Source: Clostridiales bacterium (GTDB lineage: Bacteria > Bacillota > Clostridia > Lachnospirales > Lachnospiraceae). Taken from it: a DNA stretch of 64,000 nt. Below the pieces are notes generated by a model that was not told the DNA's origin, did no database searches, and was given only the letters and a program-made list of their open reading frames with translations. The translations under genes were made by a program, and so were the position numbers. Positions 52,976 through 62,583 of this stretch are shown piece by piece. The DNA lies in contig JAQXIP010000110.1 of assembly GCA_029007845.1 (NCBI GenBank), forward strand, positions 1 to 64,000, in the 5' to 3' direction. Within the stretch, counting starts at the first letter, position 1; the number at the start of each line of letters is the position of its first letter.

Positions 52976-53302
52976 ATGGTCTTGTTGTCAAGGCAGGAAA
53001 AGATTCAGCTTGCAAGACAGATGGTTTCACAACCACAACACAATACCAGTAAGGATTCCATCGCCAAAGAATTCCAGAAGACAGAGGAACAGAAACGTTT
53101 TCAAGGCTTTTTCATCCGGCTGGCACTTTCCATGCTAATTGGAATCGGCTGTTACATGGCACATTCTAAGGAAAATCAGCCGGCGTGGTACCAGCAGTTA
53201 ACAAAGCAGAAAGTTTATCTGGAAGAATCCATTGATTATCACATGGTAGAGGACGCTCTCCGTGAGAAATATGCGTCGATTGTAGAGCAGTATACAAAAT
53301 GA
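52976..53302 (+). CDS. Hypothetical protein with one TM segment
   Basis: RBS aaaaggaggcgc; overlaps start of the TIGR03960 gene. Confidence 0.7.
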   Translation: MVLLSRQEKIQLARQMVSQPQHNTSKDSIAKEFQKTEEQKRFQGFFIRLALSMLIGIGCYMAHSKENQPAWYQQLTKQKVYLEESIDYHMVEDALREKYASIVEQYTK

Positions 53303-55194
53303 AAGGAAAAAACAGAGATATGAGGAAACTTGCTTTATCGGATAAAATTCTTTTGTCGGTTGAAAAACCGGCCCGGTATATTGGAAATGAAATGAATATG
53401 GTAGTAAAAGATCCAGAGAAGGTGGATATCCGGTTCTGTATGTGTTTTCCGGATGTATACGAGATCGGCATGTCACATCTGGGAATCCAGATTCTCTATG
53501 ATATGTTTAACAAGAGAGAAGATACCTATTGTGAACGGGTATATTCACCATGGCCGGATCTGGATGCAATTATGAGAAAAGAACACATCCCTTTATTTTC
53601 ACTCGAATCCCAGCAGCCGGTTAAGCAATTTGATTTTCTTGGTATTACGCTCCAATATGAGATGTGTTATACGAATATTCTTCAGGTTCTGGATCTATCC
53701 CAGATCCCATTAATTGCTACAGACCGGAAAGAGGAAGATCCAATTGTAATCGGAGGAGGACCTTGTGCATATAATCCGGAGCCTTTAGCAGATTTTTTTG
53801 ACATTTTCTATATTGGAGAAGGAGAAACGGTTTATTTTGAACTTCTTGATGCCTATAAGGAACTGAAAACCAGCGGCAGCTATAGCCGGAAGGCTTTTTT
53901 AGAACGGGCTGCCCAGATTGAAGGTCTTTACGTTCCGCAGTTTTATGAAGCAGCGTATCACGAAGACGGAACATTGGCTTCTTTTACACCGGTAAATGCC
54001 CATGCGAAACCGGTGATCAAAAAACAGGTTGTGATGGAACTGTCGGATACGTTTTATCCGGAGAAGCCTCTGGTTCCTTATATTCAGGTCACCCAGGACC
54101 GTGTCGTTTTAGAGATTCAGCGTGGCTGTATCCGTGGATGCCGGTTCTGTCAGGCGGGAATGATCTACCGCCCAATCCGGGAACGGGATGTGGAATTCTT
54201 AAAAGACCGTGCGGCAAAGATGTTAGAGTCTACCGGACAGGATGAGATTTCGTTAAGCTCCTTAAGCTCAAGCGATTACTCCCAATTAAAGGAACTGGTC
54301 TATTTTCTGATTGATGAATTTGGCTCCAGGGGAGTGAATATCTCCCTGCCTTCCCTTCGGATTGATGCATTTGCACTGGATGTTATGAGCAAAGTGCAGG
54401 ATATTAAGAAAAGCAGTCTGACATTTGCCCCGGAAGCAGGAAGCCAGCGCTTAAGAGATGTCATTAACAAAGGGCTGACCGAAGAAGTGATTTTAAAGGG
54501 TTCCATGGATGCCTTTGAAAGCGGATGGAATAAAGTGAAATTTTATTTTATGCTTGGACTTCCTACGGAGACGTTTGATGATATTGAAGAGATTGCAAAA
54601 TTATGTGAAAAAGTTGCCGAGAATTATTACACCATTCCGAAGGACAAGCGTAATGGAAAGGTAAGCATCACAGCCAGTACTTCCTTCTTTGTTCCAAAAC
54701 CGTTTACCCCGTTCCAGTGGGTCCGTATGGCAACGAGTGAGGAATTCAAAGAGAAACAGCAGTTTTTAAGCAGTAAATTCCGGGAACAGTTAAATCAAAA
54801 AAGCATGAAATACAATTGGCATGAGTTCGACCTTACAATGCTGGAGGGTGTGCTGGCAAGAGGTGACCGCAGACTTGGAAAAGTGATTTTGTGTGCATAC
54901 CAGTCCGGTTGTATGTTCGATTCCTGGTCAGAGTTTTTCCAGTTTGATAAATGGATGGATGCCTTTTCGAAAAACAAGATCGATCCTTTGTTTTATACAG
55001 CAAGGGAACGGGCAAAGGACGAGCTTTTCCCGTGGGATTTTATCGATGCAGGTGTGACCAAACAGTTTTTATGGCGGGAATATGAAAATGCAAGGGCAGA
55101 AAAAGTGACACCAAACTGCCGTCAGGGCTGTTCCGGATGTGGTGCATTCAAGTATAAAGGAGGTGTTTGTATTGAAAGTAAGAATGCGGTTTAA
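53299..55194 (+). CDS. TIGR03960-type B12-binding radical SAM protein
   Basis: QRGCIRGCRFCQAGMIYRP (CxxxCxxC); gene order with TIGR03936 and rng; start may be 53320. Confidence 0.9.
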   Translation: MKGKNRDMRKLALSDKILLSVEKPARYIGNEMNMVVKDPEKVDIRFCMCFPDVYEIGMSHLGIQILYDMFNKREDTYCERVYSPWPDLDAIMRKEHIPLFSLESQQPVKQFDFLGITLQYEMCYTNILQVLDLSQIPLIATDRKEEDPIVIGGGPCAYNPEPLADFFDIFYIGEGETVYFELLDAYKELKTSGSYSRKAFLERAAQIEGLYVPQFYEAAYHEDGTLASFTPVNAHAKPVIKKQVVMELSDTFYPEKPLVPYIQVTQDRVVLEIQRGCIRGCRFCQAGMIYRPIRERDVEFLKDRAAKMLESTGQDEISLSSLSSSDYSQLKELVYFLIDEFGSRGVNISLPSLRIDAFALDVMSKVQDIKKSSLTFAPEAGSQRLRDVINKGLTEEVILKGSMDAFESGWNKVKFYFMLGLPTETFDDIEEIAKLCEKVAENYYTIPKDKRNGKVSITASTSFFVPKPFTPFQWVRMATSEEFKEKQQFLSSKFREQLNQKSMKYNWHEFDLTMLEGVLARGDRRLGKVILCAYQSGCMFDSWSEFFQFDKWMDAFSKNKIDPLFYTARERAKDELFPWDFIDAGVTKQFLWREYENARAEKVTPNCRQGCSGCGAFKYKGGVCIESKNAV

Positions 55195-55915
55195 AAAGAC
55201 CGGTTCAATGAAATTTATCGGTCATCTTGATCTCATGCGTTATTTTCAGAAGATTTTTCGGAAAGCCAATCTGCCGGTGGCATATTCCCAGGGCTTTAAT
55301 CCGCATCAGATCATGTCTTTTGCAGCCCCTCTCGGAGTAGGGCTTACCAGTGAGGGCGAATATGTAGATGTAGAAGTTACCGATATCTGGGACTCCGACC
55401 AGGCTTTATTACGGATTAATGCCTGTCTGAATGACGAAATCCAGATTCTTCAATACGGGGTTCTTCCGGATAAAACAAAACCGGCCATGTCAGTTGTTGC
55501 TGCAGCAGACTATCTGATTTTATTAAAAGAGGGAAGCTCCTTAGACCCGGAAGATACTTCTTATTCCATTGAAGCATTTCAGAAAGATTTCCGTGCCTTT
55601 TATGGACAGGACTCTATTGAGATTGAGAAAAAAACAAAGAAAAGCCTGAAGACAGTCGATATCCGGCCAATGATCCTGACATACCAGAATAGAGAAGGAG
55701 AGTCCGTGGATGGAATGCCGGTTGTTCTGATGATGCGCCTGTCTACCGGAAGCAGTGATAATTTAAAGCCAGCTCTTGTGCTGCAGGCATTTTATCACTA
55801 CACTGGGCGGACACTTTCTGAGGATTCCTTTCAGGTACACCGTCTGGATACTTATTACAATGACGAGGAAAACGGGCTTTGCTCCCTTTCTGCCCAGGGA
55901 AGGTGTATATCATGA
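55172..55915 (+). CDS. TIGR03936/DUF2344 radical SAM-associated protein
   Basis: KVRMRFKKTGSMKFIGHLDLMRYFQKIFRKANLPVAYSQGFNPH; TTG start after aaaggaggtg. Confidence 0.9.
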   Translation: MKVRMRFKKTGSMKFIGHLDLMRYFQKIFRKANLPVAYSQGFNPHQIMSFAAPLGVGLTSEGEYVDVEVTDIWDSDQALLRINACLNDEIQILQYGVLPDKTKPAMSVVAAADYLILLKEGSSLDPEDTSYSIEAFQKDFRAFYGQDSIEIEKKTKKSLKTVDIRPMILTYQNREGESVDGMPVVLMMRLSTGSSDNLKPALVLQAFYHYTGRTLSEDSFQVHRLDTYYNDEENGLCSLSAQGRCIS

Positions 55916-57126
55916 ATCATATGGTGCTGTTCCGGAAAAAAGAGGCAGTTGTCTGTGCCGGTTTATCAGACGGAAAACTGGAATCTGTCCAGCTCTCTCC
56001 AGCCGCTGATCAAGATGCCGTTGGGACGATCTATGTAGGAAAAGTACAAAATATCGTGAAAAACATCCACGGTGCTTTTGTAGAACTGGCTGAGAAAAAA
56101 ATTGGGTATCTTCCAATGGATGAGATCGAAAATTCTATTTTTTTAAATGAAAAAAAGAAACCGGTACTAAAGAATGGAGATGAGCTTCTCGTCCAGCTTA
56201 TAAAGGAACCGTTAAAAACAAAGCAGGCAGGCTTATCGACCAATCTGTCTTTAAATGGAACCTTTCTTGTACTGTCTTCCGGGAAAACAACCATTGGTGT
56301 TTCTTCTAAGATTAAAGAGAAAGAGGAACGGGAACGCCTCTCAAAGATTCTTTTCGGTTTTCGTAAGGAAACGAATGATTTGTTTGGAATCATTGCAAGA
56401 ACCAGTGCAAAAGGGGCGGAGGAAGCTGTTCTTCGAAAAGAATATGAACAGTTATCTTCCTGCTTTCACGACATTCTAAGGAAAGCCCGGCATGCTTCCT
56501 GCTTTTCCAGGGTGTATGTTCCAAGACCTTCTTATCTGGATTTTGCCTTTGACTCCAATTCCAGTTTCATAAACCAGATCACAACCGATGATAAAGATCT
56601 GTATTCAGAAATCAGCAAGCTGTATGAAGACCGGGAACAAAAGCCCAAGATTGTATTTTATCAGGACACACTGATTTCCATGGAACGATACTACAGTCTT
56701 ATATCCAGCATCAGCAAATGCTTAAAAAAACAGGTCTGGTTAAAGTCGGGTGCATATCTTGTCATTGAACCAACAGAGGCACTGACTGTAATTGATGTAA
56801 ATACCGGAAAAGCGATCGCAGGAAAACGGGCTCCGGAAGAGACCTTTCACAAAATCAATCTGGAAGCGGCAAAGGAAATTGCGCGCCAGATCCGGTTAAG
56901 GAACCTATCCGGCATCATTCTGGTAGATTTTATTGATATGAAAAATCCGGAGAATCAGGTCGATTTATTAGCCACATTTCGTAGATTCTTAAGTAAGGAT
57001 CCAGTGAAAACCATACTGGTAGATCAGACAAAACTCCAGCTTGTGGAAATAACCCGGATGAAGATCAAACGACCATTGTATGAAGAACTGGCGCAGCTTA
57101 ATCTGCTGGAAGAGTACCGGGAATGA
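55912..57126 (+). CDS. rng: Ribonuclease E/G family protein
   Basis: IYVGKVQNIVKNIHGAFVELAEKKIGYLP S1-like; LTVIDVNTGKA; IILVDFIDM. Confidence 0.92.
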   Translation: MNHMVLFRKKEAVVCAGLSDGKLESVQLSPAADQDAVGTIYVGKVQNIVKNIHGAFVELAEKKIGYLPMDEIENSIFLNEKKKPVLKNGDELLVQLIKEPLKTKQAGLSTNLSLNGTFLVLSSGKTTIGVSSKIKEKEERERLSKILFGFRKETNDLFGIIARTSAKGAEEAVLRKEYEQLSSCFHDILRKARHASCFSRVYVPRPSYLDFAFDSNSSFINQITTDDKDLYSEISKLYEDREQKPKIVFYQDTLISMERYYSLISSISKCLKKQVWLKSGAYLVIEPTEALTVIDVNTGKAIAGKRAPEETFHKINLEAAKEIARQIRLRNLSGIILVDFIDMKNPENQVDLLATFRRFLSKDPVKTILVDQTKLQLVEITRMKIKRPLYEELAQLNLLEEYRE

Positions 57127-57133
57127 AAAGATG

Positions 57134-57350
57134 GTAACAGTTCAGCCGTGACGAGTGCACAGCCGCCGGAAGCACGCAGAATATCAGGTACCATGAAATA
57201 CCCGCTTTCGCTCAGTTGAACACGTAGCGGTACTAAGGTTTTGCAAAAAAACGCAAAGCCAAGTACCGACGTGTTCAAAAGGATATTTCATGGTACCTGA
57301 TATTCTGCGTGCTTCCGGCGGCTGTGCGCTCGTCACGGCTGAACTGTTAC
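57134..57350 (+). mobile_element. MITE-like ~217 bp palindromic element, copy 2
   Basis: GTAACAGTTCAGCCGTGACGAG..CTCGTCACGGCTGAACTGTTAC; perfect 8 bp flanking repeat AAAAGATG (57126-57133 and 57351-57358). Confidence 0.88.
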
Positions 57351-57379
57351 AAAAGATGAAGCTTACAATGAAAAAAGGG

Positions 57380-57408
57380 TTGACAGACTGTCCAATATAT
57401 GATTAAAT
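57380..57408 (+). promoter_or_regulatory. Putative sigma-A promoter for rplU operon
   Basis: TTGACA -17 nt- TTAAAT. Confidence 0.6.
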
Positions 57409-57500
57409 AATCTAGTGTGCCGCACAGCGAGGTTTCAAAGTGTTATTTGGAATCGAATAACCACCACAGCTGGCGAGTAATGATTATAGGAGGTGCCTTT
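57409..57500 (+). ncRNA. Candidate L21 (rplU) 5' leader
   Basis: Structured ~90 nt 5' UTR upstream of rplU with conserved-looking ACCACCACAGCTGGCGAGTAATGATTATAGGAGGTG segment. Confidence 0.55.
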
Positions 57501-57809
57501 ATGTACGCAATTATTGCAACTGGTGGAAAACAGTACAAAGTTGAAGAAGGCGATATCATTAATGTTGAAAAAATTGATGCGGAAGCTGGATCAACTGTAA
57601 ACTTTGATCAGGTTTTAGTTGTAAACAATGGAGAAGTAAAAGTTGGAACTCCAACGGTAGCTGGCGCATCTGTTGATGCTTCTGTTGTAAAACAGGCTAA
57701 AGCAAAAAAAGTTATCGTATACAAGTACAAACCAAAGACTGGTTACCATAAGAAAAATGGTCACAGACAGCAGTATACGCAGGTTAAGATTGAAAAAATC
57801 AATGCTTAA
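57501..57809 (+). CDS. rplU: 50S ribosomal protein L21
   Basis: [39 protein letters not shown]. Confidence 0.96.
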   Translation: MYAIIATGGKQYKVEEGDIINVEKIDAEAGSTVNFDQVLVVNNGEVKVGTPTVAGASVDASVVKQAKAKKVIVYKYKPKTGYHKKNGHRQQYTQVKIEKINA

Positions 57810-57827
57810 TCAAGCAGGACTGATACG

Positions 57828-58157
57828 ATGATCACTATTGAAAAATATTATAATGACCATGAGAAGCTATGCGGATTCCATACAGATGGACATGCAGAGT
57901 TTGCAGATGCCGGAGAAGATGTGGTGTGTGCCGCAGTTTCGGCGCTGGTGCTTAATGCAGTTAATTCCATCGAATCATTTACGGAAGATCACATTGTTTG
58001 TACTGCCAGTGAAGACGGTGGTCGGATCGATTTCCGGATTCATTCATCGGTCAGCCATGAATCAGAGATTCTTTTGAATTCCCTTTTTCTGGGATTAGAA
58101 GCAGTCAGGGATGCATATGGTGAACAGTATGGCAGAGAATTTATTCATATCATTTAA
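57828..58157 (+). CDS. prp: Ribosomal-processing cysteine protease Prp
   Basis: CGFHTDGHAEFADAGEDVVCAAVSALVLNAVNSIE (catalytic His/Cys) between rplU and rpmA. Confidence 0.94.
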   Translation: MITIEKYYNDHEKLCGFHTDGHAEFADAGEDVVCAAVSALVLNAVNSIESFTEDHIVCTASEDGGRIDFRIHSSVSHESEILLNSLFLGLEAVRDAYGEQYGREFIHII

Positions 58158-58172
58158 GGAGGTGTATGTGAC

Positions 58173-58460
58173 ATGTTAAAAATGAACCTTCAGTTTTTTG
58201 CTCATAAAAAGGGAGTTGGTTCCACAAAGAACGGTCGTGATTCCGAATCCAAAAGACTTGGCGCAAAAAGAGCCGACGGACAGTTTGTATTAGCAGGTAA
58301 CATCCTGTACAGACAGCGTGGCACCAAGATTCATCCAGGTGTAAACGTAGGACGTGGCGGAGATGATACTTTGTATGCGTTAACAGATGGTGTTCTTAGA
58401 TTTGAGCGTAAAGGCAGAGATAAGAAACAGGCTTCTGTATACCCAGTTGAGTCAAAATAA
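58173..58460 (+). CDS. rpmA: 50S ribosomal protein L27 with N-terminal pro-extension
   Basis: [33 protein letters not shown]. Confidence 0.96.
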   Translation: MLKMNLQFFAHKKGVGSTKNGRDSESKRLGAKRADGQFVLAGNILYRQRGTKIHPGVNVGRGGDDTLYALTDGVLRFERKGRDKKQASVYPVESK

Positions 58461-58483
58461 TAGATGAGTAACGTCTAGGATAC

Positions 58484-58527
58484 GATCCCCAAATTTTTGA
58501 GCAGTCAAGGATTTGGGGATTTTTTTC
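58484..58527 (+). terminator. Intrinsic terminator after rpmA
   Basis: GATCCCCAAAT..ATTTGGGGATTTTTTT. Confidence 0.9.
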
Positions 58528-58545
58528 AGAAAGAAATGAGGAAAT

Positions 58546-59781
58546 ATGTTCGCAGACAGAGCTAAAATATATATCCGCTCCGGAAAAGGCGGAGATGGCC
58601 ACGTAAGTTTCCGACGGGAACTGTATGTTCCGGCAGGCGGCCCGGATGGTGGCGATGGTGGAAAAGGCGGAGATCTGATCTTTGAGATTGATGAAGGTTT
58701 AAATACGTTAAATGAGTTCCGCCATATTCGAAAATATTGTGCCGGAGACGGGGAACCAGGCAGCAAGAAACGCTGTCATGGACGGGACGGAAGCGATATG
58801 ATCGTGAAAGTTCCTCCCGGAACCATTATAAAAGAGGCAGAAAGCGGAAAAGTAATTACCGATATGAATTATGACAACCCAAGAGAGGTGATTCTTCGCG
58901 GGGGAAATGGTGGAAAAGGAAATATGAATTACGCCACTTCTACCATGCAGGCGCCAAAATTTGCCCAGCCAGGTCAGCAGGCAAAGGAACTGAACGTCAT
59001 ATTAGAGTTAAAAGTAATTGCGGATGTCGGTCTTGTAGGCTTTCCAAACGTAGGAAAATCAACCTTTTTATCCCGGGTAACCAATGCAAAACCAAAGATT
59101 GCCAATTATCATTTTACAACACTGAATCCGAACCTTGGTGTCGTCGATCTGGAAGGTGCAGATGGTTTTGTCATTGCAGATATTCCAGGATTAATTGAAG
59201 GTGCTTCTGAGGGAATTGGCCTTGGACACGAGTTTCTACGCCATATTGAACGGACAAAAGTCATTATTCATGTGGTGGATGCGGCTTCCACAGAAGGACG
59301 GGATCCAATCAGGGATATCAAGGTCATTAATGAGGAATTGGAGAGGTACAATCCGGAGCTTGCAAAAAGACCACAGATTATTGCAGCTAATAAAATTGAT
59401 GTGTTTTATGGCACGGAAGAAGAGACGGTTATTACCTTATTAAAAGAAGAATTTGAACCACAGGGGATTAAGGTCTTTCCAATATCTGCTGTTAGTGGTA
59501 AAGGGGTAAAGGAACTGCTTTATTACACAAAACAGGTTCTGGATTCTCTGGATCAAAAGCCGGTGACTTTTGAACGGGAATTCTTCCCGGAATTAATGGC
59601 AAATACAGATGACAAAGTTGCAATTGAACAGGTGGATGAACACACATTCTCCGTTACTGGTTCCCGAATCCGCAGGCTGCTTGGATATACCAACTTAGAT
59701 TCTGAAAAAGGATTTGCTTTCTTCCAGAAGTTTCTTCATGAAAACGGAATTATTGATGAACTGGAAGAAAAAGGAATTTAA
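58546..59781 (+). CDS. obg: GTPase Obg/CgtA
   Basis: DRAKIYIRSGKGGDGHVSFRRE; GFPNVGKSTFLSRVTNAKPKIANYHFTTL; OCT C-terminus. Confidence 0.96.
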   Translation: MFADRAKIYIRSGKGGDGHVSFRRELYVPAGGPDGGDGGKGGDLIFEIDEGLNTLNEFRHIRKYCAGDGEPGSKKRCHGRDGSDMIVKVPPGTIIKEAESGKVITDMNYDNPREVILRGGNGGKGNMNYATSTMQAPKFAQPGQQAKELNVILELKVIADVGLVGFPNVGKSTFLSRVTNAKPKIANYHFTTLNPNLGVVDLEGADGFVIADIPGLIEGASEGIGLGHEFLRHIERTKVIIHVVDAASTEGRDPIRDIKVINEELERYNPELAKRPQIIAANKIDVFYGTEEETVITLLKEEFEPQGIKVFPISAVSGKGVKELLYYTKQVLDSLDQKPVTFEREFFPELMANTDDKVAIEQVDEHTFSVTGSRIRRLLGYTNLDSEKGFAFFQKFLHENGIIDELEEKGI

Positions 59782-59852
59782 GAAGGGGATACCGTGTTAT
59801 TAGAGGATTATTCTTTTGAATACTATAAATAAGAAAGTGAGTAAAATAGAGG

Positions 59853-60143
59853 ATGAATAGTAAGCAGAGAGCCTATCTGAAGGGGCTTGCCATGAACATC
59901 AATCCCATTTTCCAGATTGGAAAAGGAAGCCTGTCACCTGAGATGACAAAAGCAGTGGATGAGGCATTGGAAGCAAGAGAGTTGATTAAACTATCGGTTC
60001 TGAAAAACTGCGGGGATGAGCCAAAAGAACTGGCTGTAACGATTGCAGAACATACCCGTTCAGAGATAGTTCAGGTTATCGGAAAAAAAATTGTGTTGTA
60101 CCGGGAGTCTAAAACAAAGAAAAAGATTGAACTTCCAAAGTAA
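59853..60143 (+). CDS. YhbY family RNA-binding (CRM domain) protein
   Basis: SKQRAYLKGLAMNINPIFQIGKGSLSPEM. Confidence 0.93.
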   Translation: MNSKQRAYLKGLAMNINPIFQIGKGSLSPEMTKAVDEALEARELIKLSVLKNCGDEPKELAVTIAEHTRSEIVQVIGKKIVLYRESKTKKKIELPK

Positions 60144-60158
60144 CAGGAAGGTGGTAAT

Positions 60159-60845
60159 ATGCAGACGGTAAAAATCGGATTAATGGGTGGCACGTTTAAT
60201 CCCATTCACAATGGACATCTGCTTCTGGCAGAGGCGGCAAAGGAGCAGTACCATCTGGATCATGTGGTATTTCTGCCTGCCCGGAAACCACCACATAAAC
60301 TGGAGAAAGAAATTCTTCCAGATAAACTGCGGTTTGAATTAACCCAAAAAGCGGTCAGGGATAATTCCGATTTTTCCGTGTCATCTATAGAGCTGGAACG
60401 TCTTGGAGTTACTTATACAGCGGATACTTTGGAAATACTGTCAAAAAAACCGGATCTTTTATTGCAGGGCAATGATTCCGGTCGGCTTAAGGAATTGCTG
60501 TCTCTGGCTGCAGGGAAGATTGATTTTTATTTTATTATCGGTGGCGATTCCTTATTGCAATTTGCATCCTGGAAGTCGCCAGCAAAAATTCTGCGCAATG
60601 CAGTCATTCTTGCTTCTGGAAGAGCAGGAGTAACCGCATCTCAGGATCCTGATATTCTTTTGCAGGCGGCACAGTCGTTAGAGAAACAGTTTGGCGGCAG
60701 GATTGATCTTATAAAACTTCCGCAGATTTCCATCTCTTCCTCTGATATCCGGGAAAAGTTAAAACACAACCAGTCCATTCGCTACCTGTTACCGGAAGAA
60801 GTGAGAATACAGCTTTTACAGGAATTTGATTCTAAAAGAGGATAA
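60159..60845 (+). CDS. nadD: Nicotinate-nucleotide adenylyltransferase
   Basis: GLMGGTFNPIHNGHLLLAEAA; ISSSDIREKLKHNQSIRYLLP. Confidence 0.94.
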   Translation: MQTVKIGLMGGTFNPIHNGHLLLAEAAKEQYHLDHVVFLPARKPPHKLEKEILPDKLRFELTQKAVRDNSDFSVSSIELERLGVTYTADTLEILSKKPDLLLQGNDSGRLKELLSLAAGKIDFYFIIGGDSLLQFASWKSPAKILRNAVILASGRAGVTASQDPDILLQAAQSLEKQFGGRIDLIKLPQISISSSDIREKLKHNQSIRYLLPEEVRIQLLQEFDSKRG

Positions 60846-60848
60846 AAA

Positions 60849-61430
60849 ATGAATGATTCAATGGAATTGATTGCAAAAATACAGGATAAGCTAAAAGATA
60901 AATTAAGTGAGAAACGTTTTCAGCACACATTAGGCGTACAGTATACCTGTGCCTGTATGGCGATGCGATATGGTGAGGACGTATATCTGGCAAGCCTTGC
61001 CGGTCTCTTACATGATTGTGTGAAATATATGTCTGATGAGAAATTATTGGAAAAATGTATGAAATACCAGATTCCGGTCAGAGATGTGGAGCAAAGGAAT
61101 CCTTATCTTCTCCATGCAAAACTAGGTGCATACTATGCAAAAGAAAAGTATGGTGTGTCGGATTCCCGTGTTTTATCTGCAATTACCTGGCATACGACAG
61201 GGAAACCGGATATGAATTTACTGGAGAAAATCTTATTTGCAGCAGATTATCTGGAACCGGGAAGAAAACAGATTCCTGGACTCACAGATGTACGCAGACT
61301 TGCTTTTGTAGATATCGATCAGACCGTCGCACTGATTTTAAAAAATACGCTTTCTTATCTGGATGGTATGAACAGTAAAGAAATTGACTCCTATACAAGG
61401 GAAGCGTATGAATATTACTCTAATCTATGA
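60849..61430 (+). CDS. yqeK: YqeK-family HD-domain hydrolase
   Basis: RFQHTLGVQYTCACMAMRYGEDVYLASLAGLLHDCVKYM; adjacent to nadD and rsfS. Confidence 0.92.
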   Translation: MNDSMELIAKIQDKLKDKLSEKRFQHTLGVQYTCACMAMRYGEDVYLASLAGLLHDCVKYMSDEKLLEKCMKYQIPVRDVEQRNPYLLHAKLGAYYAKEKYGVSDSRVLSAITWHTTGKPDMNLLEKILFAADYLEPGRKQIPGLTDVRRLAFVDIDQTVALILKNTLSYLDGMNSKEIDSYTREAYEYYSNL

Positions 61431-61452
61431 GCTTCAAGAAAGGAAGAGAAGA

Positions 61453-61800
61453 ATGACATCAAAAGAAATGGCAAAAACAGCATATCTGGCACTGGATGAA
61501 AAAAAAGGTGGCGATATCCGGATTATTGACATATCTGATATTACCGTAATTGCAGATTATTTTATTATTGCAGATGGTTCCAATGCTCCGCAGGTGGATG
61601 CACTGGTTGATTGTGTGGAAGAGAAAATGGCGCAAAAAGGCTGTCATCCAAAGCGAATTGAGGGGAATCGTTCTTCAAGCTGGATCCTGATGGATTATGG
61701 CGATGTAGTCGTCCATGTTTTTTCAAAAGAAGACCGCTTATTCTATGATCTGGAGAGAATCTGGAGAGACGGAAAAATTGTTACGGTAGATTCGTTATAA
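61453..61800 (+). CDS. rsfS: Ribosome silencing factor RsfS
   Basis: DISDITVIADYFIIADGSNAPQVDAL; WILMDYGDVVVHVF. Confidence 0.95.
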   Translation: MTSKEMAKTAYLALDEKKGGDIRIIDISDITVIADYFIIADGSNAPQVDALVDCVEEKMAQKGCHPKRIEGNRSSSWILMDYGDVVVHVFSKEDRLFYDLERIWRDGKIVTVDSL

Positions 61801-61811
61801 GACTTAAAACT

Positions 61812-61862
61812 AAGACTTCCCACGAAGCATGTCAGTGAATTTACATGTGGGAAGTCTTTATT
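61812..61862. terminator. Terminator hairpin between convergent rsfS and lexA
   Basis: AAGACTTCCCAC..GTGGGAAGTCTTTATTTT. Confidence 0.75.
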
Positions 61863-61901
61863 TTCCGACGTAATGGCGGTTCAAGACAGTTACCGTCATG
61901 A

Positions 61902-62516
61902 TTAGAATTTGCGGAATAATCCGCAGACCTTGCCAAGAATCGAAACCTCGTCGACAATAATCGGTTCCATATAATCATTTTCCGGCTGCAGGCGGAAATG
62001 TCCCTTTTCTTTATAGAATGTCTTAACCGTAGCACTATCTTCTACAAGAGCAACAACAATATCTCCATTCAAAGCGGTATCCTGACGCTGTACCAAAAGA
62101 AGATCCCCATTAAATATTCCAACATTAATCATACTTTCGCCTTTTACCCGGAGCATAAATGTCTCTGAATTGGGAAGATCCTCTGCCAGCATAGGAAAAT
62201 AACCTTCAATATTCTCCTGAGCCAGAATCGGCTGTCCGGCTGCAACTGTTCCAACAATTGGAATACTAGCAATTTCACGTCTTGTCAGATTAAATGTATC
62301 ATCTACAATTTCAATCGCCCGGGGCTTTGTTGGATCCCGTCTTATATATCCGTTTTTTTCCAATGATTCTAAGTGAGAGTGAACGGAAGATGTTGACTTG
62401 AGATGTACTGTCTCACAGATCTCCCGGACAGTAGGGGGATAGCCTTTCTTTAGAATCTGTTCTTTTATATATTCCAGTATCTCTGACTGCTTTGCTGTAA
62501 TTTTTCCCTGACTCAT
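61902..62516 (-). CDS. lexA: Transcriptional repressor LexA
   Basis: ITAKQSEILEYIKEQILKKGYPPTVREICE; IPIVGTVAAGQPILA cleavage site; FMLRVKGESMINVGIF. Confidence 0.96.
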   Translation of the reverse strand: MSQGKITAKQSEILEYIKEQILKKGYPPTVREICETVHLKSTSSVHSHLESLEKNGYIRRDPTKPRAIEIVDDTFNLTRREIASIPIVGTVAAGQPILAQENIEGYFPMLAEDLPNSETFMLRVKGESMINVGIFNGDLLLVQRQDTALNGDIVVALVEDSATVKTFYKEKGHFRLQPENDYMEPIIVDEVSILGKVCGLFRKF

Positions 62517-62583
62517 AATGTTCCTCCTCATCATATCTTAGAACAAGTATATTACATTAAAATCTGGATGTCAAACGAAAAAT

